Shown in pieces: positions 1 to 6,157 of a stretch of DNA of 8,360 nt. Origin of the DNA: Eubacterium sp. (GTDB lineage: Bacteria > Bacillota_A > Clostridia > Lachnospirales > Lachnospiraceae). The notes under the pieces are model-generated. The model did no database searches. It was not told the DNA's origin and saw only the letters and a program-made list of their open reading frames with translations. The DNA lies in contig JAMPGN010000185.1 in NCBI GenBank assembly GCA_023663915.1, positions 1 through 8,360 of the forward strand, written 5' to 3'. How positions within the stretch are numbered: the first letter of the stretch is position 1; the number at the start of each line of letters is the position of its first letter. The position numbers and the translations under genes were made by a program.

Positions 1-13
1 AGCAGCTCAAAAG

Positions 14-33
14 TCAGTGTTTATCAGTGCTTA
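14..33. repeat. Tandem 10-bp direct repeat upstream of pseB promoter
   Basis: Two head-to-tail copies of TCAGTG(T/C)TTA lie at 14-23 and 24-33, differing at one base. They are about 33 bp upstream of the -35 box of the putative pseB promoter and one helical turn apart, so a protein could contact both on the same face. No regulator is identified; chance is possible for repeats this short. Confidence 0.35.
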
Positions 34-65
34 TGATTTAATCAGCAGACACTAAATAAGGACGA

Positions 66-94
66 TTGCAAACAGATTTTTCCTATGATATACT
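66..94 (+). promoter_or_regulatory. Putative sigma-A promoter of pseB
   Basis: A -35 box TTGCAA (66-71) is separated by 17 bp from a -10 box TATACT (89-94). The TG of an extended -10 motif is at 86-87. Transcription would start near 101, leaving a leader of about 38 nt before the pseB start. No flagellar sigma-D type promoter was found here, so the pse operon appears to be read by the housekeeping sigma factor. Confidence 0.6.
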
Positions 95-138
95 AGTGAA
101 CGATGTAAAAGCTTATATTTTGACGCGGAGGAAAGTTT

Positions 139-1134
139 ATGTTAAATAATAAAACGATTCTGGTAACGGGCGGGACAGGCTCTTTCGGGAAATGTTTTGC
201 CAGATATGTCCTGACACATTATGAGCCGAAGAAAATCATTGTCTATTCCAGAGACGAATTTAAACAGTGGCTGATGGCGGACGAGTTTAAAGAGTACGAA
301 GATAAACTTCGCTTCTTTATCGGTGACGTGAGGGACGTGGATCGCCTTAAGAGGGCGTGCGTAGGTGTGGACTATATCATTCATGCGGCAGCGTTGAAAC
401 AGGTGCCGGCATGTGAGTATAACCCGAATGAGGCGATCAAGACGAATATCCACGGGGCTATGAATGTGATTGATGCGGCACTCGACTGCGGTGTGAGCAG
501 AGTGGTGGCGCTGTCCACCGATAAGGCGGTCAATCCGGTCAATCTCTACGGAGGAACGAAACTTGTATCGGACAAACTTTTCGTGGCGGCAAATGCCTAT
601 GCGGGGGCAAAAGATATCAACTTCTCCATCGTGCGTTATGGCAATGTGGCGGGCAGCCGGGGTTCGGTAATCCCCGTATTCCGTAAAGTGATCGAGGAGG
701 GCGGGACAGAACTGCCGGTGACGGATGTTCGGATGACAAGATTCTGGATCAGCCTGACGCAGGGCGTGGAACTGGTGATCAAGGCACTTGCAGAGGCTAC
801 AGGTGGGGAGACTTTTATCAGCAAGATTCCTTCTTTCAAAGTTACCGATCTGGCGGAGGCAATGCTGCCGGGGTGTACGATTCGGGAGACGGGTATCCGA
901 CCGGGCGAGAAACTGCATGAGATCATGGTGACGACGGAGGATTCGCACACCACCTATGAGTATGACAAACATTTTATCGTATATCCGCAAATGACATGGA
1001 ACAACAGGCAGCAGCCCGACTTAAGCGGCAGGAAAGTGGAAGAAGGATTTTCGTACAGTTCGGGCACAAACACGCAGTGGTTGTCGGTGGAAGATATCAG
1101 AGAACTTCTCAAAGATATCGAGCCGATAAGGTAA
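139..1134 (+). CDS. pseB: PseB: UDP-N-acetylglucosamine 4,6-dehydratase (inverting)
   Basis: This 331-residue protein matches the length of PseB/FlaA1 enzymes (about 333 residues). It catalyses the first step of pseudaminic acid synthesis, a combined C4-oxidation, C6-dehydration and C5-epimerisation of UDP-GlcNAc in the cytosol. The sequence shows an extended SDR Rossmann fold: the NAD(P)-binding TGGTGSFG at residues 10-17, and the STDKA motif (126-130) with the catalytic Asp128 and Lys129 pair typical of inverting dehydratases. Tyr137 and Lys141 form the YxxxK signature. RPGEKLHE near the C-terminal third is also characteristic. The start is well supported by GGAGG at 127-131, 7 nt before ATG. 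It is the first gene of a + strand set with pseC. The related retaining enzymes (PglF, CapD) are much longer membrane proteins, so confusion with them is unlikely. Confidence 0.93.
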   Translation: MLNNKTILVTGGTGSFGKCFARYVLTHYEPKKIIVYSRDEFKQWLMADEFKEYEDKLRFFIGDVRDVDRLKRACVGVDYIIHAAALKQVPACEYNPNEAIKTNIHGAMNVIDAALDCGVSRVVALSTDKAVNPVNLYGGTKLVSDKLFVAANAYAGAKDINFSIVRYGNVAGSRGSVIPVFRKVIEEGGTELPVTDVRMTRFWISLTQGVELVIKALAEATGGETFISKIPSFKVTDLAEAMLPGCTIRETGIRPGEKLHEIMVTTEDSHTTYEYDKHFIVYPQMTWNNRQQPDLSGRKVEEGFSYSSGTNTQWLSVEDIRELLKDIEPIR

Positions 1135-1169
1135 TGGAGCGTGTGTCAGTATCGTATGGAAGGGAAACA

Positions 1170-1200
1170 AAAGGACATGTATGTTAGGTGCATGTCCTTT
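1170..1200 (+). promoter_or_regulatory. Perfect 10-bp hairpin between pseB and pseC
   Basis: AAAGGACATG (1170-1179) and CATGTCCTTT (1191-1200) are exact inverse complements around an 11-nt loop. The hairpin lies 35 nt after the pseB stop and 62 nt before the pseC start. It ends in three T within the arm and has no T run after it, so it is at best a weak terminator. It may instead act as an RNA-stability or processing element that sets relative pseB and pseC levels. Confidence 0.5.
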
Positions 1201-1262
1201 ATGGATTGTATGATTTCAAGGCATATTGTGTATTTAGAAACAGACACGGGAGAAAAAGGAAA

Positions 1263-2474
1263 ATGAATCAGTCAGCAATAAAGAAACCTGCCATCGAGGG
1301 CGGCGTTCCGGCGAGGGAGACGAAAATATATTACGGACATCAATATATCGATGATGCGGATGTCCAGGCGGTTGTGGAGGTCTTGAAATACGGCGACTTG
1401 ACATGTGGACCGAAAATCAAGGAACTGGAAGACAAGCTGTGTGCGTTGACCGGAGCAAAGTATGCAGTCGTGTGCAGTAACGGCACGGCGGCGCTCCATA
1501 TTTCCGCGTTGGCGGCGGGAGTGGGAGAAGGTGATGAGGTGATTACGACACCGATTACGTTTGCGGCATCTGCCAACTGTGCATTATACTGTGGCGCGAG
1601 ACCAGTGTTTGTGGATATCGATCCGGAGACGTACAATATCGACCCGAAGAAAGTGGAAGAGGCAATCACAGACAAAACTAGGGCGGTAGTGGCAGTGGAT
1701 TACACAGGGCAGTCCGTGGATTTAGAACCCATTCAGAAGATTTGCAAAGAACATGGTCTTACCTTGATCGAGGATGGCGCGCATGTCATCGGGACAAAAT
1801 ATAAGGGAATACCTAACGGATCGATTTCCGATATGACCACATTCAGTTTCCATCCGGTGAAGACAGTTACCGGAGGAGAAGGCGGTGCGGTGCTGACCAA
1901 TGACGAGACGCTATATCGCAAACTGTTGCTCTACCGTTCCCACGGCATTACGAGGGATGAGGATTTGATGGAGCATGCGCCGGATGGCTCCTGGTATTAT
2001 GAGCAGATCGATCTCGGATATAATTACCGCATGACGGATATCCAGGCGGCGCTCATCCTCAGCCAGCTCGACAAACTTGAGATGTTCTCTAAGAGAAGAA
2101 AAGAGATCGTACAGCGGTATAACGAGGCGTTTTCCAGACTGCCGTCCCTGTTTGTGCAGAGGGAAATTCCGGAGTCTGATACGACAAGGCATTTATATAT
2201 TCTCCGCATCGTGCCGGAGAAACTTACGATCAATAGGAGACAGTTTTTTGACGCATTGGCGGCGGAAAATGTGTGCTGTAACGTACATTATATACCGACT
2301 TATTATTTTCCTTATTATAAAAAATTGGGTTATCAGAGAGGATTGTGCCCGAATGCGGAGAAATTGTATGAGGAGATTATTTCTTTGCCGCTCTACTATG
2401 CCATGACCGATGAGGATGTGGAGAGCGTTATCGAGGCAGTGACCAAAATTGCAGTCTATTACGCGGCAAAGTAA
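1263..2474 (+). CDS. pseC: PseC: UDP-4-amino-4,6-dideoxy-N-acetyl-beta-L-altrosamine transaminase
   Basis: This is a 403-residue fold-type I, PLP-dependent sugar aminotransferase (DegT/DnrJ/EryC1 family). It would convert the 4-keto product of PseB to the 4-amino sugar, with glutamate as usual donor. Visible features are the phosphate-binding SNGTAAL (72-78), Asp171 in EDGAH for the pyridine nitrogen, and the Schiff-base Lys200 in SFHPVK, followed by GGEGG. The reading frame is open upstream to a GTG at 1188, but that codon lies in the loop of a hairpin and lacks a ribosome binding site. ATG 1263 has GGGAG (1248-1252) and AAGGA (1256-1260) before it and gives the N-terminus expected of the family. 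It follows pseB after 128 nt on the same strand. Other sugar aminotransferases (PglE, LegC) look similar; adjacency to an inverting dehydratase favours PseC. Confidence 0.9.
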   Translation: MNQSAIKKPAIEGGVPARETKIYYGHQYIDDADVQAVVEVLKYGDLTCGPKIKELEDKLCALTGAKYAVVCSNGTAALHISALAAGVGEGDEVITTPITFAASANCALYCGARPVFVDIDPETYNIDPKKVEEAITDKTRAVVAVDYTGQSVDLEPIQKICKEHGLTLIEDGAHVIGTKYKGIPNGSISDMTTFSFHPVKTVTGGEGGAVLTNDETLYRKLLLYRSHGITRDEDLMEHAPDGSWYYEQIDLGYNYRMTDIQAALILSQLDKLEMFSKRRKEIVQRYNEAFSRLPSLFVQREIPESDTTRHLYILRIVPEKLTINRRQFFDALAAENVCCNVHYIPTYYFPYYKKLGYQRGLCPNAEKLYEEIISLPLYYAMTDEDVESVIEAVTKIAVYYAAK

Positions 2475-2527
2475 TGTCGCGCGGCAGACCGGAACGGGGA
2501 GTAAGTATGCAGGTCAAGGAGATACCG

Positions 2528-4744
2528 ATGAAAACGAAAATAGGATATGTCGTGGCGGTGTGCATGATTATGTTGCTCTTGTGGCTTGGCAATGAGGGCA
2601 GCAGTCCTCTGGTATATACGGGAACGAGACTGCAGCATTCCGTCGGGCTGATCGATTCGGAAAACAATCTTGTGATCCGGGATTCCGTGGCAGTAAATGG
2701 TATTGTCGCCAGCACTCCCGGATATATCATGAATAAAGGCACTTATACCACGCAATTAAACTATACTGTGGCGGAAGAAGGCTCGGTGCTGGAATTGTGG
2801 GAACAGGGAAGAAAGGTAGCGGCATGGAGCATGGACCCTTCCCGTAATCAGCTTGTCGTCGATTTCACGCTGTCCAAAGACGCGAAGCAACTGCAATTAC
2901 AGGTCAATTACAGCGGCAAAGGGGATCTGACGATCAAAAGTTTAAGTTTATCGCCGGCTGTGATGTTTTATTCAGATTCTTATTTTATGATGGCGGTGTT
3001 TCTGCTGTGCAGTGTTCTCGTATGGAAAATCTATATTGAAGGCAATGTGCGTCTGACGCAGGAACAGCTTGTGGATTATAGCATTATTCTGGGTGTTGCG
3101 CTTCTTGCCATGACTCCGATGATGCAGACGTACCTCTATAACGGGGATGATTTGTGTTACCACCTCGCACGTTTGGAAGGGCTGAAAGATGGTATTCTGG
3201 ACGGACAGATCCCGGTCAACATTCAACCGGACGGAATGCGGGAAAACGGTTATCTGAACGCACTGTACCCTTATTTGTTCCTGTATATCGGTGCGTTCTT
3301 AAGAATCTGCCGCGTATCGATCGGATTGTCCTATAAAACGCTGGTATTTTTGGCAAACCTTGCTTCGGCCTCCTGCGCGTATATCGCCGTGAAATCCATG
3401 AGCAGGTCGCGGAGAAGTGTCATTCTTGCCGTGGTGCTGTATACGCTTATGCCATATCGTTTCACCAACATTTTCTCCAGAGGAGATTTAGGGGAAACGC
3501 TGGCGCTGATCTTTTGGCCGCTTGTGATTGCGGGGCTATATCATATTATTATGGGAGACCGGAAGAAATGGTATTATCTGGTGATCGGGTTTGGCGGCGC
3601 TTTTCAGAGCCATATATTGAGCGCGGCATTTGTGTCGGTATTCTGCGTTATCACTGCATTGATCTGGTGCAGACGCATCATGCAGGAAAAAAGATATCTC
3701 GAAATCGGCAAGGCGGCGGGCGTGACACTGTTGTTAAATATGTGGTATCTTGTGCCTTTTCTGTATTATTATTTCGGGGAAAGACTCAACACGGATATAC
3801 TCAGATGGAGCGGCTATTTTGAGCAGTCCATTAATCCCTCCAACCTGACACAGAGTTTTAGTCCGTACAATAAGCAGTACTTTTCATTGGGATTGGCGCT
3901 CTTGGGATGTGTGGGCATCGGCGTGATACGGTTTGTGTGTGAGAGAGATAGGGAAAAGACGGACAAGGATGGATATCTGTTGTACTTGCTTGTGTTAGGC
4001 TGTCTGCTCACTTACATGATTACGGGGTATTTTCCGAGCAAAGCGCTGCTGGAAAATGAGTTTTTTGAGAATATATATACGATGCTGCAATTCCCGTGGC
4101 GTTTCTTAGGACCTGCGTCAGCATGTTTCGTGTTCGTGGGGACAATCGGCTTGTCCGAATCGCAAATATTGAAACCACATCGGAATACGATTTTTGCATT
4201 GCTGATCGGCTTAAATCTTTTGGTCATTTTGTCGGTGCCGACCGATAACAGCCATATGCCTTATGAAAATGCAGAGGCGGTGGCGTCGAAAGGGCATGAG
4301 ACCAAATTTGCTGCCAATATCGGTTTGTTCTATCCGCATGAATGGAGAATCGAAGGAGCATCCGATGACAAATTGACATCCAGTGTCGTCGTGTCTGACC
4401 CGAATGGTGTATCGGTCAGCCAATACCAGAAAAAGGGAACGAAAGCGGCTGTTGTGTACATTGCAGACGAAGCTGGTTATATAGAACTGCCGATACAAGG
4501 GTATCTCGGATACCGCGCCTATGACGAGACCGGCAGACGGCTGGAAATAGAAGAAGGGATCGGCGGCAGGATGCGGTTTTCCGTGTCGGGAGATGGAAAA
4601 GAACACACGATCAACGTGCGCTACGGACCCGTTCCGGCATTTATCGTGGCGGATCTGGTCTCGGCGCTGACGATCGTGTATATCGTATGGAAAAAATATA
4701 AAAAGAAAGGCGGCGGTCAAGAGGTCAGTTCACAGGCGATCTGA
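2528..4744 (+). CDS. Polytopic membrane protein, PTPS-related (GT-C-like) family
   Basis: A 738-residue integral membrane protein. After a Lys-containing N-terminus and a first membrane segment (about 5-22), an extracytoplasmic beta-rich domain spans about 23-148. About a dozen hydrophobic segments follow (roughly 150-571), then a second extracytoplasmic domain (572-702), a last helix (703-721) and a Lys-rich tail. An acidic pair, Asp207-Asp208, with His212 follows a membrane helix; RGDLGE is at 318-323 and QFPWRFLG at 521-528. I recognise these as hallmarks of the membrane family Pfam calls '6-pyruvoyl-tetrahydropterin synthase related', which resembles GT-C glycosyltransferases and YfhO. 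The acidic loop pair is the usual catalytic site in GT-C enzymes. The open frame begins at 2474 (overlapping the pseC stop as TAATG), with ATG also at 2507; ATG 2528 is chosen for AAGGAG at 2516-2521 with 6-nt spacing. The substrate is unknown. Placement directly after pseC suggests a role in glycan transfer or export. Confidence 0.8.
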   Translation: MKTKIGYVVAVCMIMLLLWLGNEGSSPLVYTGTRLQHSVGLIDSENNLVIRDSVAVNGIVASTPGYIMNKGTYTTQLNYTVAEEGSVLELWEQGRKVAAWSMDPSRNQLVVDFTLSKDAKQLQLQVNYSGKGDLTIKSLSLSPAVMFYSDSYFMMAVFLLCSVLVWKIYIEGNVRLTQEQLVDYSIILGVALLAMTPMMQTYLYNGDDLCYHLARLEGLKDGILDGQIPVNIQPDGMRENGYLNALYPYLFLYIGAFLRICRVSIGLSYKTLVFLANLASASCAYIAVKSMSRSRRSVILAVVLYTLMPYRFTNIFSRGDLGETLALIFWPLVIAGLYHIIMGDRKKWYYLVIGFGGAFQSHILSAAFVSVFCVITALIWCRRIMQEKRYLEIGKAAGVTLLLNMWYLVPFLYYYFGERLNTDILRWSGYFEQSINPSNLTQSFSPYNKQYFSLGLALLGCVGIGVIRFVCERDREKTDKDGYLLYLLVLGCLLTYMITGYFPSKALLENEFFENIYTMLQFPWRFLGPASACFVFVGTIGLSESQILKPHRNTIFALLIGLNLLVILSVPTDNSHMPYENAEAVASKGHETKFAANIGLFYPHEWRIEGASDDKLTSSVVVSDPNGVSVSQYQKKGTKAAVVYIADEAGYIELPIQGYLGYRAYDETGRRLEIEEGIGGRMRFSVSGDGKEHTINVRYGPVPAFIVADLVSALTIVYIVWKKYKKKGGGQEVSSQAI

Positions 4745-5901
4745 TCTGCTCCGGTGCCGTTTAGGAAAGCTCTCATGGATTGGGAGCTTTCTGTACGTGC
4801 AGAAAGATTTTGCGACATACGTGTCATAAAAGAGAGGAGCGTAGATAGCACGGAGCGGTCGATCGGAGGAAGCGTTTCGAGCTGATCGGGTTGATCATTG
4901 GACAGAGCGCAGGCATCATACGATTTCGGGCGAATATCTCCGGCGTAGGGAATCAGCGCCGCCTTGGCATAGGTTTCTACGGCGGTACGCTGATTGTCCG
5001 CCATAACATAACTGACTGTTGGAACGCCCACCGCACATAGTTCGCACAGGGTAGTGCCGCCCGCGCAGACGGCAAGGTCGCAGGAGGCAAACAAGGATGC
5101 CACGTCGGATACGTTCGCGTGAATGTGTACCGTCGGATGATTGTGCGCGAACGTATCCAGAGCATCATAACGGGGATTGGCGTTGCTGGTCAGAATATGA
5201 TAGTGAACGGTCTGCAAGACCTGCGTATTTGGCAAAGAGACAGTCTCAGCGGACGCTCCGGCAGGGTGCGTCGGGGAAACATAAGGCGTTTCATGGTAGA
5301 TTGCCTTCAGCAGATGTTCCGCGACCGCATAGGGATCGGCGCCGCCGGCAGACAACAGTATATGTCCGACCGTGGGGCGGACGATGTAAGGCACATCGTG
5401 AAACTGATCGCGCAGGGGAGTGTAGCGCATGCCTAACAGCTTGCGGGAGGCATTTTCATAATAAATACAGTCTTCATCGGTATCATAATTAATCACAAGG
5501 TCTGCGGGGCAGTCAAAATTCCGAAGATCATCCAGATATGCCACGCGGAAATTATAGCGAAGCGATAATAAGTAGGAGGGAACGGCATAGTAGGAGTCCA
5601 CGAAAATCCATGGCTTAGAGATACTGTTTGCGCCGACCAGGGTCTGTTCCTGTGCGGCAAGGGCAGAAAGCATCGGGAGCTCCGCCAGGAGATCCGTGTA
5701 GTCGCTGTCCAGACAATCTATTTCAAATTCTTGCGGGATAGAGAAACATTCCTGCAAAAGTGAGAGGCTTTGATTGTCAGATACGATGAACTTCACTTTT
5801 GCGCCTTTCTTTGCGCAGGCGCGCGCAATGGTAAGACAGCGCACCAGATGCCCCGTCGCGATTGTACTGTTTCCGTCTGTCCTGAAATAAATGTCCGTCA
5901 T
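4717..5901 (-). CDS. pseG: PseG: UDP-2,4-diacetamido-2,4,6-trideoxy-beta-L-altropyranose hydrolase
   Basis: This 394-residue protein belongs to the GT-B-fold PseG family, which removes UDP from the diacetylated sugar made by PseB, PseC and PseH to give the substrate of PseI. Near the N-terminus, IYFRTDGN followed by TGHLVRC (16-22) carries the catalytic-type His18. VDSY (101-104), LDD (123-125), INYD (137-140), PLRDQF (162-167) and SAGGADP (184-190) follow. The C-terminal domain has the UDP-binding loop AGGTTLCE (280-287) and ADNQ (301-304). The frame is open to 6006, but ATG at 5901 is preceded by a near-perfect AAAAGGAGG (complement of 5907-5915) and starts at the conserved motif. At 394 residues it is longer than Helicobacter/Campylobacter PseG (about 274), with extra segments near 72-96, 203-230 and 320-350. 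It is convergent with the membrane-protein gene, overlapping it by 28 bp. Confidence 0.87.
   Translation of the reverse strand: MTDIYFRTDGNSTIATGHLVRCLTIARACAKKGAKVKFIVSDNQSLSLLQECFSIPQEFEIDCLDSDYTDLLAELPMLSALAAQEQTLVGANSISKPWIFVDSYYAVPSYLLSLRYNFRVAYLDDLRNFDCPADLVINYDTDEDCIYYENASRKLLGMRYTPLRDQFHDVPYIVRPTVGHILLSAGGADPYAVAEHLLKAIYHETPYVSPTHPAGASAETVSLPNTQVLQTVHYHILTSNANPRYDALDTFAHNHPTVHIHANVSDVASLFASCDLAVCAGGTTLCELCAVGVPTVSYVMADNQRTAVETYAKAALIPYAGDIRPKSYDACALSNDQPDQLETLPPIDRSVLSTLLSFMTRMSQNLSARTESSQSMRAFLNGTGADQIACELTS
4764..4811 (+). terminator. Overlapping hairpins after the pseBC-membrane protein operon
   Basis: Two stems compete here. The first pairs GAAAGCTC (4765-4772) with GAGCTTTC (4784-4791), extendable by one C-G and flanking G-T pairs. 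The second pairs CTTTCTG (4787-4793) with CAGAAAG (4800-4806) around TACGTG and is followed by ATTTT (4807-4811). The segment 4787-4791 is shared, so only one can form at a time. The second resembles a weak intrinsic terminator 43 nt past the + strand operon stop. Both lie inside the 3' part of the oppositely oriented pseG. Confidence 0.45.
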
Positions 5902-5935
5902 ATGTTCCTCCTTTTGTCCGTTATGGTTTTCGCCA

Positions 5936-6068
5936 ATAAAATTACGAAGTAATTTTATATAGTTAAATCGCGAAGCGATTTTACTATAAGTAAATTTGCT
6001 TCGCAAATTAACTTGCGAGATTCGCTTCGCGAACTCGAAAAAATTGTTAAATTACGAAGTAATTTTAC
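5936..6068. repeat. Array of five CGAAG-centred hairpins
   Basis: Five palindromes share the centre C-GAA-G or its complement C-TTC-G. They are 5936-5958 (10-bp perfect stem), 5958-5988 (13 pairs, one T-T mismatch), 5988-6014 (11 pairs, one A-A mismatch, opposite orientation), 6016-6037 (9 pairs with a bulged A, opposite orientation) and 6046-6068 (7 pairs, a mismatch, 2 pairs). Copies two and five share GTTAAAT-nn-CGAAG-nn-ATTTTACTAT, where the variable pairs are CG/CG in one and TA/TA in the other, a compensatory change. The array fills the spacer between pseG and the AraC-type regulator and should fold in either transcript or in single-stranded DNA. Confidence 0.85.
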
Positions 6069-6072
6069 TATT

Positions 6073-6101
6073 AGTATATAGGGATGGGCGAAAAAACGCA
6101 A
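6073..6101 (-). promoter_or_regulatory. Candidate promoter of pseG
   Basis: Read on the minus strand, TTGCGT (6101-6096) lies 17 bp before TATACT (6078-6073), the same -10 hexamer as the pseB promoter. Transcription would start near 6066 and give pseG a leader of about 165 nt containing the hairpin array. The -35 matches the consensus at only three positions. AT-rich alternatives exist inside the array (for example TATAGT at 5988-5983). Confidence 0.4.
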
Positions 6102-6107
6102 ATTCAA

Positions 6108-6136
6108 TTTACGTCTTGCCCGAATTTTGGTACAAT
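6108..6136 (+). promoter_or_regulatory. Promoter of the AraC-family regulator gene
   Basis: TTTACG (6108-6113), a 17-bp spacer and TACAAT (6131-6136), with the extended -10 TG at 6128-6129. The start would be near 6142, leaving a short leader with GGAGGG at 6144-6149. It lies back to back with the candidate pseG promoter, so a protein bound at 6079-6110 could affect both. Confidence 0.55.
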
Positions 6137-6157
6137 GGAAAACGGAGGGTATATGTC

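Noticed and set aside
51..94. Sigma-D (flagellar) promoter for pseB
   Set aside because: The bases 84-91 match only the GATAT end of the expected -10, and no TAAA is found at the required distance; a sigma-A promoter fits better.
142..990. Long minus-strand open frame opposite pseB
   Set aside because: It lies antisense to a clearly identified dehydratase, has no recognisable motif, and is rich in Arg, His and Cys as expected of a shadow frame.
1188..1262. N-terminal extension of pseC from GTG 1188
   Set aside because: The GTG is in a hairpin loop with no ribosome binding site, and the 25 extra residues do not resemble the family; ATG 1263 fits better.
2474..2527. Earlier starts of the membrane protein at 2474 and 2507
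   Set aside because: The 2507 start has a fair GGGGAG upstream and cannot be fully excluded, but 2528 has the better AAGGAG at good spacing and gives a normal Lys-rich N-terminus before the first helix.
4690..4716. Intrinsic terminator for pseG
   Set aside because: A T-rich run follows the pseG stop on the minus strand, but it encodes the Lys-rich tail of the convergent protein and no stem precedes it.
4211..4720. Minus-strand open frame of 169 codons beyond pseG
   Set aside because: It is antisense to the C-terminal extracytoplasmic domain of the membrane protein, shows no family features, and its composition is that of a shadow.
5936..6068. CRISPR array
   Set aside because: The repeats are short, degenerate palindromes of mixed orientation with no unique spacers of even length and no cas genes nearby.
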